Of a stretch of DNA of 39,451 bases, positions 8,453-16,303 are shown in pieces (the first letter of the stretch is position 1; the number at the start of each line of letters is the position of its first letter). The notes beneath the pieces are model-generated. The model did no database searches. It saw only the letters and a program-made list of their open reading frames with translations, and was not told the DNA's origin. The position numbers were made by a program, and so were the translations under genes. Source of the DNA: a virus; IMG/VR virus record IMGVR_UViG_3300032299_001764, positions 1 through 39,451 of that record; one strand, written 5' to 3'.

Positions 8453-8890
8453 TTAGGCGTAAGAGGCGGTCTGAGTGACGGTGAGCGAGGTGACGGAAAC
8501 CGAGCCGCCCGCCACGATCTGCCCGCCAGACAGGTTCGACAGGTTCAGTTCCTGACCCGAAGCGCCCGCCGTGCCTTGATAGACAACGGTCGTGCCGTTC
8601 GATGCCAGCAGCCGGAAGAAGGTCGGCGTGCCAGTCGCGTCCGCGCTGGTGTCAGCCGAGATAGCGTTGGCGGTTGCAACGCCCGAAGACGCCGCGCCAA
8701 ACGCGGTTGCGCCGAGGGTCAACTGGGCCAGAAGCGTGTTGCCCGAAAGCGCGCCGTCAGCATTGGCCGGTGCGGTGCCCGAGTAAATGCGCAGGCTTCC
8801 GTTGTTGACGGTGGCGGTGATGGCATTAAGCGCCGCATCGCGGGCAGCGTTCGCGCCAGTGGTGCGCGAGGCAGAAGCAAAAGTTCCCAT
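8453..8890 (-). CDS. Conserved phage structural protein
   Basis: A 145-aa Ala/Thr/Ser-rich protein with DAALNAITATVNNGSLRIY near residues 18-36 and SGNTLLAQLTL near 49-59. This pattern is common in prophage structural regions of proteobacteria, where it is annotated only as hypothetical. It is beta-rich and has no enzymatic motif. It lies between the spanins and the spike, 12 nt before the spike gene. Probably a virion or tail-tip accessory protein. Confidence 0.7.
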   Translation of the reverse strand: MGTFASASRTTGANAARDAALNAITATVNNGSLRIYSGTAPANADGALSGNTLLAQLTLGATAFGAASSGVATANAISADTSADATGTPTFFRLLASNGTTVVYQGTAGASGQELNLSNLSGGQIVAGGSVSVTSLTVTQTASYA

Positions 8891-8912
8891 GGGGTAATTC
8901 CTTTCGTGAAAA

Positions 8913-9548
8913 TTAAGGCTGAATGTGAAACTGCCGCTCGACCCATTCGATCAGCGCGCCCAGTTGGGTCGCTTGCTGTTCTGCGATCTCGCGGCAGCGG
9001 ATTTCGGTGGTCAGGTCTGGGGCAGGAAGTGCTCGACAATCGGGCGCTGCATCAGTTCGGGCGGCGGGGTCGCCGGTTTCGGGCACTGACAAACCACCGG
9101 ACGCACCTCGAGCACCGGCTCGGGCTTGGGCTTGCAAGCGGGCAGCGCGAGCGCGCAACTCAGCAATGCGGCGGCTGTAATCTTGGCGGACTTCATCGGT
9201 GATCTCCTCTTGGCGGGCGACAACGCGGGCCAATCGTTCGGCTTCCATGCGGGCGGCTTCGGCCTGGGCGTCCTCGTAAGCGCGCTTGGTGGCGATGTGG
9301 CGGGCTTCGGCTAGCTCCAGGTCAATGCGGATCGAGCGAACCTCGCCTTCCAATTCCTGCGCGTAAGGCTTCCACCCTTGCGGGCCGATGGCGCCGATGA
9401 TCGGCAGCCGGATCTGGAAGCCTTCAAGCCGCACGGTCTGGGTGGTGCAGCCGACAACGGCGACAAGCAGCAACAGAGCCGACAGCCCTAGCTTGATGCC
9501 GGTCAGGGCGTATCGCGGGGCAAGCCACGGCGGGAGAGGTGGCAGCAT
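8913..9548 (-). CDS. Rz: Rz-like spanin (inner component)
   Basis: A 211-aa protein with one N-terminal hydrophobic segment (about residues 15-33), a long charged coiled coil (about 70-145) and a periplasmic tail, the layout of an i-spanin that bridges to an outer-membrane partner during lysis. I start at ATG 9548, which overlaps the stop of the 47-aa gene (TGATG) and has GGAG upstream; an ATG at 9566 is also in frame. Odd point: the hydrophobic segment ends VVGC (Cys34), a lipobox-like sequence, so lipid modification cannot be excluded. The Rz1-like gene is nested inside it in another frame. Confidence 0.78.
   Translation of the reverse strand: MLPPLPPWLAPRYALTGIKLGLSALLLLVAVVGCTTQTVRLEGFQIRLPIIGAIGPQGWKPYAQELEGEVRSIRIDLELAEARHIATKRAYEDAQAEAARMEAERLARVVARQEEITDEVRQDYSRRIAELRARAARLQAQARAGARGASGGLSVPETGDPAARTDAAPDCRALPAPDLTTEIRCREIAEQQATQLGALIEWVERQFHIQP
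9011..9196 (-). CDS. Rz1: Rz1-like outer-membrane spanin lipoprotein, nested in Rz
   Basis: A 61-aa protein in a different frame, wholly inside the Rz-like gene. It starts at ATG 9196 with AGGAG about 7 nt upstream. The signal peptide ends in LPAC (Cys21) and the mature part is short and Pro-rich (KPKPEP, KPATPPPE), both typical of Rz1 o-spanins that fuse the outer membrane with the i-spanin. Complete nesting is the classical lambda Rz/Rz1 arrangement and supports both calls. Confidence 0.82.
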   Translation of the reverse strand: MKSAKITAAALLSCALALPACKPKPEPVLEVRPVVCQCPKPATPPPELMQRPIVEHFLPQT

Positions 9549-9691
9549 CAGAAACTCCAAACCCATTGCGCGGCTTTCACCAGCACGGTTGCGATAGCGA
9601 ACAAGGCCGCCCCCGCGCCAAGCAGCGACAGCACGGCAAACGCCGTAAAGGCCACGATGGCCTTGCGCTCATCCTCGGGGCTGGGGAGCAT
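9548..9691 (-). CDS. 47-aa membrane protein in lysis cassette
   Basis: A short gene starting at ATG 9691 (AAGGGG about 9 nt upstream) and ending at the TGA that overlaps the Rz start. The protein has a charged N-terminus (PEDERK), one long hydrophobic segment (about residues 11-38) and a Trp-containing end. It begins 2 nt after the endolysin stop. Its place between endolysin and spanins suggests a holin, antiholin or other lysis accessory; the sequence alone does not decide. Confidence 0.75.
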   Translation of the reverse strand: MLPSPEDERKAIVAFTAFAVLSLLGAGAALFAIATVLVKAAQWVWSF

Positions 9692-9693
9692 CG

Positions 9694-10260
9694 TCACAGC
9701 CCCTTCAAGCACAGATCGCGCTCGCGCTGGCGGCGCAGGGTCAGGCCGCGCACCTCGCGCCCACCGGCCTTATTCCAGCGCAAGTAAGCATCGCATCCGC
9801 CGCGCCAGTCGCCTGCATTGAACCGGCGCGCAGCGGTCGATCGGCAGAAGCCGGTGGTGCCAATATTGTAAGCAAGGCTCACAGAGGCGACTAACTGGTT
9901 CTGGCGCTCCGGTCGGGCCAGCGCCGGCACACAAGCGAGGACGGGCTTGGCGTGTGCGACAAGCTGCTGTTCGAGCCGCCGGGTGCAGCCCGCTTCGGTT
10001 TCCACCATGCCAGGGCGGACATTCTTGGTGTCGCCATCGCAGATCGTCCACACGCCCACGATGTCGGCATAGGCGCGCAGATATTGCGGGCCGCTGACAT
10101 GGCGCACCACAAGCTCGCCTTGCGGGGTCACGCTCGCATCCACCTTGCGACCGCTTTCGTCATGCGGGAGCATCACGGCCAAGGCGGCGGCAGCGGTTGC
10201 CCCCACCAGTGCGACAAGCGCGCTCTTGGGCGAAACGTCCGGGTCAGGTTGCTGTGCCAT
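9694..10260 (-). CDS. SAR endolysin (GH24 lysozyme-like)
   Basis: A 188-aa lysozyme of the T4/P21 type with an N-terminal weakly hydrophobic Gly/Ala-rich segment (about residues 13-31), as in signal-arrest-release endolysins. The core shows YADIVGVWTICDGDT at 64-78 (Asp66, Thr72 of the E-x8-D-x5-T motif) and the downstream SLAYNIG, STAARRFNAGDW and AGGREVRGL segments of this lysozyme group. The canonical catalytic Glu, expected at 57, is replaced: the stretch reads HVSGP. Several Cys residues could form regulatory disulfides. It overlaps the holin by 17 nt. Confidence 0.88.
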   Translation of the reverse strand: MAQQPDPDVSPKSALVALVGATAAAALAVMLPHDESGRKVDASVTPQGELVVRHVSGPQYLRAYADIVGVWTICDGDTKNVRPGMVETEAGCTRRLEQQLVAHAKPVLACVPALARPERQNQLVASVSLAYNIGTTGFCRSTAARRFNAGDWRGGCDAYLRWNKAGGREVRGLTLRRQRERDLCLKGL

Positions 10261-10510
10261 CAGGCTTGCTCCCCTGCTGCCACAGTCTCAGAACGGTCGG
10301 CCCGAAGAACGCCACCGCGCCCACAGCCACGGCAGCAACCGCGCGCTGTGTCGGATCCGTGGGCATGAAGTTGATGATGCCAAGCAGCAGTTGCGGATTG
10401 GACGCGAACGCCGTCACCACAGCGCCAATCAGCGCGGCCAGTTGCACGCTCGAAAACCGCCACGCCTTGCGCCACTCGGGGATTAGATGCTTGTCGAGCC
10501 AGTCAATCAT
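10244..10510 (-). CDS. Phage holin-like membrane protein
   Basis: An 88-aa protein beginning with a charged cytoplasmic segment (LIPEWRKAWRFSSVQ), with two predicted transmembrane helices (about residues 20-38 and 52-74) and a charged C-terminus. The PxWRxxWRxxSVQ start is typical of a holin-like family next to endolysins in proteobacterial prophages. It overlaps the endolysin by 17 nt and the upstream membrane gene by ATGA. Expected role: timed inner-membrane pore or depolarisation that activates the SAR endolysin. Confidence 0.8.
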   Translation of the reverse strand: MIDWLDKHLIPEWRKAWRFSSVQLAALIGAVVTAFASNPQLLLGIINFMPTDPTQRAVAAVAVGAVAFFGPTVLRLWQQGSKPDGTAT

Positions 10511-10704
10511 AGGTCGTCCCTTTCCTTGCCAAGCAGCCCTTGAATGGTGTCGGTTTCGAGTATCCGAATTAAAGTCCAGATGATGGTGAGCAGCGCGGCA
10601 ACAGCGGGCAGGATGCTGGCAAGCGAACCGAGCAAAGTTGCTATCGACAAGACATCCCCTGCGATTTTTGCGGTTTCGGGCAGGTCGTGAAAGGGGTCGT
10701 TCAT
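10507..10704 (-). CDS. Small membrane protein, possible second holin/antiholin
   Basis: A 65-aa protein with a polar N-terminus and a hydrophobic stretch (about residues 17-50) that could form one long or two short membrane helices, then a polar tail. The ATG at 10704 overlaps the stop of the 40-aa gene and its own stop overlaps the holin start. Two membrane proteins in front of an SAR endolysin suggest a holin/antiholin or pinholin pair. Which one makes the pore is unknown. Confidence 0.75.
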   Translation of the reverse strand: MNDPFHDLPETAKIAGDVLSIATLLGSLASILPAVAALLTIIWTLIRILETDTIQGLLGKERDDL

Positions 10705-10823
10705 GCTGGCAGATCCTTGCTCATCACGATTTCGTTCTCGCGCCAGACCACCCACTCACCGGGCGAGCAGATGCGCTCCGCCGCGCCGTTCTCGACGGCG
10801 GCAATTGCCTGTTCTTTTGTCAT
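10701..10823 (-). CDS. 40-aa phage protein, unknown
   Basis: A 40-codon gene whose stop overlaps the next start (ATGA). The product is hydrophilic, with EWVVWREN in the middle and no membrane segment. The ribosome site is weak (GAGA), so translation may rely on coupling. Short Trp-containing acidic proteins are common at this place in phage lysis regions. No function can be given. Confidence 0.6.
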   Translation of the reverse strand: MTKEQAIAAVENGAAERICSPGEWVVWRENEIVMSKDLPA

Positions 10824-10833
10824 GATTATCGTC

Positions 10834-10872
10834 TCAGGTTGCGATGACGGTTGAGCCGAGTGTGTTGAACAT
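10834..10872 (-). CDS. Possible 12-aa mini-cistron
   Basis: ATG 10872 to TGA 10834 encodes MFNTLGSTVIAT. It fits with exactly 10 nt on each side between the gpJ-like stop and the 40-aa gene. The upstream GGGTG is a weak ribosome site. It may be a real tiny reading frame or chance; conservation would decide. Confidence 0.25.
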   Translation of the reverse strand: MFNTLGSTVIAT

Positions 10873-10882
10873 CACCCGAGAT

Positions 10883-13800
10883 TTATCCTTGCAAGAATGT
10901 TTCGGATGCGGATTGAGCGCCGCCAGCAGTTCCCGGCGCTCGCACTTCCGTCAGACGAAACTCAAAGACCCGCGTTGCGCCAGTCGAATTGGTGAAGGTA
11001 GCAGAGACGTTATCTAGCCCCGGCTCGCTCGCGTTAATAGGTGAGCCCGTACCAGTGGCGACGGTGTTCCATGTCACATCCCCCGCTTGGCGCTGCTCGA
11101 TACGGGCAGCGATGGTGCCGCTTGTGCCGCCTGCAAGGCGCGACACCTGACCTTCAAGAAAATTGCCCGCGCCATCCGCAAGCAAGCGGGTGATGATCTG
11201 TTGAAAGCCTACCGTAATGGTGCTGTTAAATGTCGCGCTTGCAAAATAAGTGACGTTCACAGGCAGATCGACCCGCGCGCCGTCCGTGTGGGTGTAGCGC
11301 ACGACATAAGCGCCCGAGGCCACGATACCGGACAGCGTGACGGTGCCGGTGCTGGCATTGATAGAAGCCGATCCTGCGCCGAGGTTGGTTGAAGGCAAGC
11401 TCCACGTTCCGCCCGTGATTGTCGTCGTCTCGCGCTTGGCGGTGTGCGTCACGGTGCGGTTGCCGGTGTGGCCTGCCTCGCCCTGCTTGATCTCGATGCT
11501 TGGGAACTGCGGCTCAATGCTGCGCTGGGCGGTGGCGGTAATGTCAGCCGAGGTGCGCCAGTTGGAGCCGTCCCATTGATAAATCTCGCGCGTGTCGGTT
11601 GCGTGGTATTCCTGCCCTATGAACTGGCCCGAGGCAGGCCGCGCAGAAAGCAGTCCCTGAAGCGAACTGCGGCGGTTATCGACGCTGATGCTCGCCGTCC
11701 CGATGCCATTGATGACGCCGTTGCCATCGATGGTGATGATGTTGTTCGGGTCAGCCCCGTCGCTGGCGTTCGGGCCGGGGGTGTAGGGTGGATGGACTGT
11801 CTGGTCTGCCGCTGCCGAAGTGACCATCGGTTCAAGAAAGCCAACCTGCAGCTGCCCCGCGCCTGCCGATTGCGCGCTTATTGCTATTACGGCGCTGCGT
11901 GCGCTGGCGGGCACAGTTGAAAAACCAGAGAATCGGCCCGACGCCTCACTCACCCCTAGCAAGGCCGTCGCTATGGATGTGCTACCAACTTGATTATTTG
12001 CTGCATCCCGATAATCGACAAAAAGCAACCAATTAATAGGGTTCGGGCCGCTAATAGGAAACGCCTGAAGCAAACTTGAAATTGAAAGTCGCTCACCGGG
12101 AACCACGGGGAAAGGAGGATTATTAAACAAGAAATGAAATTGCCCGCTTGCCGTAAAGGTCGGCTGCGAAACGATGAATTGCCGCCCGTCAAATGTAACC
12201 GGGAAAGGGTTTCCGCCGATAGGAGCGCCAGAGCCGCCCCAACCCCGCCCACCCTCAAACCGCGAGAACGGCACGCGGTTCGCGTTGCCTGCGAACGCAT
12301 CCCGATCCACCCGCACCAGCGTGATCTTGTCGGTGATCCCGCCCAGCGTGGCCGTAACCGTCACCTGTCGGTTCGCGCCGAAGTCCGCGACCGTCACCGT
12401 GCGCGTGTTGCCCGAGCCGCCCAGCGTCACCGAAGGCGAGGTTGACCATGTGGCCGTGCCGCTCAGGTTATTCAGCAGTGCCGTCAGCGTGATGGTCTGC
12501 GAGCTAGGATTGGCCGCGCCATCGGTGAAGGTGAACGCCTGATTATCGACCGTCAGTTGCAGCCTCGGCCCGGTCACGCCCTGCTTCGACTTCGCTAGCG
12601 TGTAGGTGCGGTCGTAATTCACGCCCACCCATGCCGCGCGGATCGTCGCCGTCGCCAGATCAACGCCGGGGTCGGTGACGGTGAAAACGCCGCTACTGGA
12701 ATTGATGCTGATCCAGCTTGGCGAGGCAGGTGTCTGTGCCGCAATCGAAAAGGTCGGGGTCAGCACCACATCGCCGCGCAGCAAGCGCATCTGCCCGCCC
12801 GCGCTGCTGTAATCCCCGCCGCTGCCATCCGCAGCCGTGGCGACAACGTGCGCTTCGTTGTCCACAATCACGCTGATGCCAGCAAGCCCGTCCGCACCCG
12901 CAGGCCCGCTGCCAGCATTCGCCAGCAAGGCCCACCGCGCCACATCGGGCGGCGCATTGCCGGTGCTGCTCGCCACGATCAACTGATAGGACGAACCCGA
13001 GAAGATAACGCTGTCGCCGCGCACATAGGTGGTGCCCGCTGCATAGGTGCCGCGCGGGACGTTGCGGGTCGCGCCAGCCTCACCGGGCTGCAATTCCTCG
13101 GCAGTGCGGCCGTCATCAAACTCGACATCGACCGCGCGCGGGGTAATCGCCGCAGCCGCCAGTAGGTCGCGCTCCTCGGTCGTCTGCAACAGCGTCGGGG
13201 TCGGTGGGGGAGAGGCAACCTTTCCTAAAGCGAAGTCATGCTTGCCGGGGGTTTCCGACTTGAGCGACAGCGACACCGCAAGGCTCTGCGGATTGAGGCT
13301 GCGCTGGTTAATAACCGCCAGCCCGTCATAGGCGACAAGGCTGCTGTCGATCTCAATGCAATCGCCAGGACGGTAAAAGCGCCAACTCGCCTTGGCCTGC
13401 AAGTCCATCGGGCCGATTTCGCGGCTGTCTGTCATCGCATAAGCGGCCAACTCGCCCGCCTGCGCCGCATTCGTCACGCCGTTCAAAGGGTAAACCTGTG
13501 TCAGCTTTGCGCCGCCGTCTTCGGTGCGATAGGTGGATCCGACAATTTCCGCTGCCGTAATCTGCTGCCAGTTATGATCCGGCGAAATATATTGCGGGCG
13601 CACCCCGTTCATCCGGTCGCGCACGGTCTGCACCGCATCAGTGCCGCCGCCCGCCTCAAGAATATCGTCATCGGTCAGCGTGGCAAGCGCAAGGCGCGGA
13701 CGGTGCCAATCGAACGACAGCAACCCGCCGGCCTGATACCAGCGCGCGCCGCCAGCTGCACAAAGGTCGTCAAGGTTGCGCACCCGCTGCTCGCGCAGGT

Positions 13801-14695
13801 TCGCGCCCGTGCCGCCTTCGGTCAGGATCATGTTGACCGTCCAGGTGTTCGCATCGCAGTCATTCGCCCAATCGACGATTGCTGCCATGTCGAGCGTATC
13901 GACAGGCTGGCCGAGGCCGAACACGCGCAGGCCGTTCTGAAACCGCCCGAGGGCATAGGTCACGGCATGGCAGGCGGGATTGCGGCTGTAGACGTAGGTG
14001 CTTTCGACACCAGCGCGGCAAGCACCGGAGCCGCCCGGATAGGTGCTGTCCTGCCGGGGGTCATAGACCTTTTCGCCTTCGCACAGCGCCGTGTAGATCG
14101 GCAGGCCCGAGGCAAACACCTTGCCCTCGCGGTCAAACTTGAAGTTCAGCCCGACATGGGCGCAGCCCGACAAGCGGCTAGATGTCGTCCATCCCGGCGC
14201 GGCACCGAAAGGCGGAACCAGCGCGGTTGTTTGCGGGCGCGTGCCGAGGTTTTGGACGCTGTTAAAGAACCCACCGAAATAGCCGTTATCGACAAGGGCG
14301 AAATCGAAATACTCGCCCACGATGCCTTGAATAGGCCCGACGCCAGACAGGACGCGCACCTGCCAGCGGAAGGGGTTAGGCACCTTCTTGAGCGTGGCGC
14401 CATAGGCGACATCGTGGCGCATCACGCCGCCCGTCATCACCCGCCCGACGATGTATGGTCGGGGTGGTTCGATGTCGATAACGACTTGCGCTGGCGAACC
14501 GCGCGCGATTGGCTTGGGGGCCAGAATTTGCGAGGCAGCTGAAGCCACACCTGCGGTTGTGCTGGCAATCGCTGCAATGGTGCCAATCTTGACGCCCGCG
14601 ACAACAACGGCAGACCCCGCGACCGCGCCCACACCCGTGGCGATTAGCGCAGCGGCGGCGGCAATGGTGGCAACGGTGCGAAGGGTCTTGCTCAT
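10883..14695 (-). CDS. Tail tip / host-specificity protein (gpJ-like)
   Basis: A 1270-aa protein, the largest in the window. It starts with Ala/Val-rich hydrophobic helices (about residues 3-50), then ILAPKPIARGSPAQ and a conserved N-terminal half that resembles lambda J/central tail-tip proteins (IVGRVMTGGVMRHDVAYG, MNGVRPQYISPDHNW, DSREIGPMDLQAKASWRFYRPGD). The C-terminal half is a chain of beta-sandwich domains (Ig/Fn3-like) probably facing the host. The protein closes the tail tube and triggers DNA release. The ATG at 14695 overlaps the stop of the 142-aa gene (ATGA). The family is clear; the receptor is not. Confidence 0.85.
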   Translation of the reverse strand: MSKTLRTVATIAAAAALIATGVGAVAGSAVVVAGVKIGTIAAIASTTAGVASAASQILAPKPIARGSPAQVVIDIEPPRPYIVGRVMTGGVMRHDVAYGATLKKVPNPFRWQVRVLSGVGPIQGIVGEYFDFALVDNGYFGGFFNSVQNLGTRPQTTALVPPFGAAPGWTTSSRLSGCAHVGLNFKFDREGKVFASGLPIYTALCEGEKVYDPRQDSTYPGGSGACRAGVESTYVYSRNPACHAVTYALGRFQNGLRVFGLGQPVDTLDMAAIVDWANDCDANTWTVNMILTEGGTGANLREQRVRNLDDLCAAGGARWYQAGGLLSFDWHRPRLALATLTDDDILEAGGGTDAVQTVRDRMNGVRPQYISPDHNWQQITAAEIVGSTYRTEDGGAKLTQVYPLNGVTNAAQAGELAAYAMTDSREIGPMDLQAKASWRFYRPGDCIEIDSSLVAYDGLAVINQRSLNPQSLAVSLSLKSETPGKHDFALGKVASPPPTPTLLQTTEERDLLAAAAITPRAVDVEFDDGRTAEELQPGEAGATRNVPRGTYAAGTTYVRGDSVIFSGSSYQLIVASSTGNAPPDVARWALLANAGSGPAGADGLAGISVIVDNEAHVVATAADGSGGDYSSAGGQMRLLRGDVVLTPTFSIAAQTPASPSWISINSSSGVFTVTDPGVDLATATIRAAWVGVNYDRTYTLAKSKQGVTGPRLQLTVDNQAFTFTDGAANPSSQTITLTALLNNLSGTATWSTSPSVTLGGSGNTRTVTVADFGANRQVTVTATLGGITDKITLVRVDRDAFAGNANRVPFSRFEGGRGWGGSGAPIGGNPFPVTFDGRQFIVSQPTFTASGQFHFLFNNPPFPVVPGERLSISSLLQAFPISGPNPINWLLFVDYRDAANNQVGSTSIATALLGVSEASGRFSGFSTVPASARSAVIAISAQSAGAGQLQVGFLEPMVTSAAADQTVHPPYTPGPNASDGADPNNIITIDGNGVINGIGTASISVDNRRSSLQGLLSARPASGQFIGQEYHATDTREIYQWDGSNWRTSADITATAQRSIEPQFPSIEIKQGEAGHTGNRTVTHTAKRETTTITGGTWSLPSTNLGAGSASINASTGTVTLSGIVASGAYVVRYTHTDGARVDLPVNVTYFASATFNSTITVGFQQIITRLLADGAGNFLEGQVSRLAGGTSGTIAARIEQRQAGDVTWNTVATGTGSPINASEPGLDNVSATFTNSTGATRVFEFRLTEVRAPGTAGGAQSASETFLQG

Positions 14696-15120
14696 AGTCG
14701 CCAAGCCCCCGTGCAAAGCGCATAGCCCTCATCGGTCAGCCGCGCGATCTGGCACTCGGCTGCATCCTCATGCCAACCGATAACCGCGCGCAACTGCCCG
14801 TAGATCATCAGCGCATCAAACCCGCCTTCATCACCCGGAAACGCGGCGACATCGCCGGTCAGCATTTGCGCTGCCGGAATGCGCGGAAAGTGCTTGTCCA
14901 TCAGTTCGGGCAATGTCTCGACACCTTCCGCCCGAAGTGCTTTCATCGCGCCGACAGCCGAACGAAAGCGCGGCACGATCGGCAACTGGTGGCCCATCTG
15001 CGCAGCATGAAACCGCAGCAAGTGAATGCAGGTCGCCTGCTTCGACCAGTCAAATTCACGGCCCGCAAACCGCTTTTGCGTGGCCTGTGTCGCCGCAACC
15101 CGGCGCTGAAGCTCATTCAT
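14692..15120 (-). CDS. Tail-tip assembly protein (DUF6950/NlpC-P60-like position)
   Basis: A 142-aa protein with a REFDWSKQATCIHLLRFHA segment near residues 20-39, similar to the Trp/Cys-containing start of DUF6950-type phage proteins, which sit where NlpC/P60 peptidases are found in other tails. A Cys at about 31 could be the counterpart of the peptidase nucleophile, but the usual Asp before it is absent (TC, not DC), so activity is doubtful. It is coupled by ATGA overlaps to both neighbours and corresponds in position to lambda K. Confidence 0.65.
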   Translation of the reverse strand: MNELQRRVAATQATQKRFAGREFDWSKQATCIHLLRFHAAQMGHQLPIVPRFRSAVGAMKALRAEGVETLPELMDKHFPRIPAAQMLTGDVAAFPGDEGGFDALMIYGQLRAVIGWHEDAAECQIARLTDEGYALCTGAWRL

Positions 15121-15728
15121 CGGGCAAACTCTTGCGTAAAGGCGTCGAACCCGCCGCCGCCAAAGCCGCCGTTGCCGAAATTGACGCCGCCCCCGCCGCG
15201 CGCACTTTCAACGCCCCATGTTACGGTCTTGACCAGACCCGACGCCTGATCGTGGCCTGTCTCGCCCGAATAAAGGCTCTTGTGAAACTCAGCCGACAGC
15301 CCGTTGCCGTCATCGCTGAACAGCAAGACCTCGGTTTCCGGCACGTTGGAAAGCAGAATCTGCAATTGCTGAAAGGCAAATTGCTGCCGAACCCGATCCA
15401 TCCGCCCCGCGAACCGCAGATCGGGCGTGCCGACAACCGCGCCCGTCGAAGGGTTGAACTCTGCCAGCCACAGCCGCATGGCCGAACGCGCAAACGCACC
15501 AGCCTGCAAAGGCGCAAGCGCCGCGTTGCTCGGCGGGACAAACACGATTTCCTGCTCAGGCAGTTCCGCCCCAAAGCCTTCGGAGACTTCCCCGATCTGC
15601 GCGATGCTGCCAATCGTCGAATGCTCGGCAGTGTACGTGTTTCCGCCGTACACGGTCACGCCCCCGTCGCTCAGGTAAACCGTCCCGCCGGGTAGATCGA
15701 GGCGCAGCAGCCAGGTCGCCCCGTTCAT
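15117..15728 (-). CDS. Minor tail protein (gpL-like position)
   Basis: A 203-aa protein with a beta-rich N-terminal domain (LDLPGGTVYLSDGGVTVYGG at about 10-29), a central LRFAGRMDRVR segment and a Gly-rich C-terminus (GGGGVNFGNGGFGGGGF). Proteins of this pattern occur just before gpJ homologues in proteobacterial siphoviruses and are thought to build the distal tail. It overlaps both neighbours by ATGA. The Gly-rich tail may be a flexible linker. Confidence 0.7.
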   Translation of the reverse strand: MNGATWLLRLDLPGGTVYLSDGGVTVYGGNTYTAEHSTIGSIAQIGEVSEGFGAELPEQEIVFVPPSNAALAPLQAGAFARSAMRLWLAEFNPSTGAVVGTPDLRFAGRMDRVRQQFAFQQLQILLSNVPETEVLLFSDDGNGLSAEFHKSLYSGETGHDQASGLVKTVTWGVESARGGGGVNFGNGGFGGGGFDAFTQEFAR

Positions 15729-16303
15729 CGGACTTCCTTCAGGCTAAACTCGATCGGGAACACGCGGTTGACATCAACGCTCCAAGACCAATCCCCCGGC
15801 AGCAAGCCTTCAACCTGCGGTTCGGCCAGATTGACCACGGTGTTATCGGCAAAGCTGTCGCGCAGCAGCTCGTTCAATTCGATCGTGGCCTGACCCGATC
15901 CGTTCGCAGTCGCGCCCACACCGACCGAGTGCAGGAAGTGCTGCCCCGACTTGACCAGCGACAGCCAAAAGCCCTCTTGGATGACATAGCCAGCGGTCAG
16001 CCCGTCAATTGCAATCGTGCGCCCGGTCGTGACCGCGCCATTGAGCAGCGGCGCCCCCGGCGTTCCCTGCGAATGCAGCAGCGGCAGCTTGACCCGCACA
16101 CCGCCCTGCTTGCCCGCGATCAGCCGCGCGACCATCACGCGCCCGTTTTCCGGCGTGTAGGGGCCGAAGGTGAATGCGACCGTGTAACGCCCTCCTTTAC
16201 GCGGGATGTAGTCATCAGACTGTATTCCAGTTTGCGTAAAGCCCGCATCGTTAAACGTGGCCTGAAAGCTGCCGGGGACGGCGAATGTGGGCAGATCGAT
16301 CAT
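15725..16303 (-). CDS. Minor tail / distal tail protein
   Basis: A 192-aa protein lying directly after the tape measure gene, where gpM or distal tail proteins are found. It is beta-rich with GRYTVAFTFGPYTPENG near residues 37-53 and VMVARLIAGKQGGVRVKLP near 55-73. No enzymatic motif. Coupling by ATGA on both sides. Assignment rests on position and composition more than recognised homology. Confidence 0.7.
   Translation of the reverse strand: MIDLPTFAVPGSFQATFNDAGFTQTGIQSDDYIPRKGGRYTVAFTFGPYTPENGRVMVARLIAGKQGGVRVKLPLLHSQGTPGAPLLNGAVTTGRTIAIDGLTAGYVIQEGFWLSLVKSGQHFLHSVGVGATANGSGQATIELNELLRDSFADNTVVNLAEPQVEGLLPGDWSWSVDVNRVFPIEFSLKEVR

Noticed and set aside
13238-14542. 434-codon plus-strand frame opposite the tail-tip gene
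   Set aside because: Antisense to the well-supported gpJ-like gene; Arg/Ala/His-rich composition is typical of GC-rich shadow frames, and no ribosome site or motif is seen.
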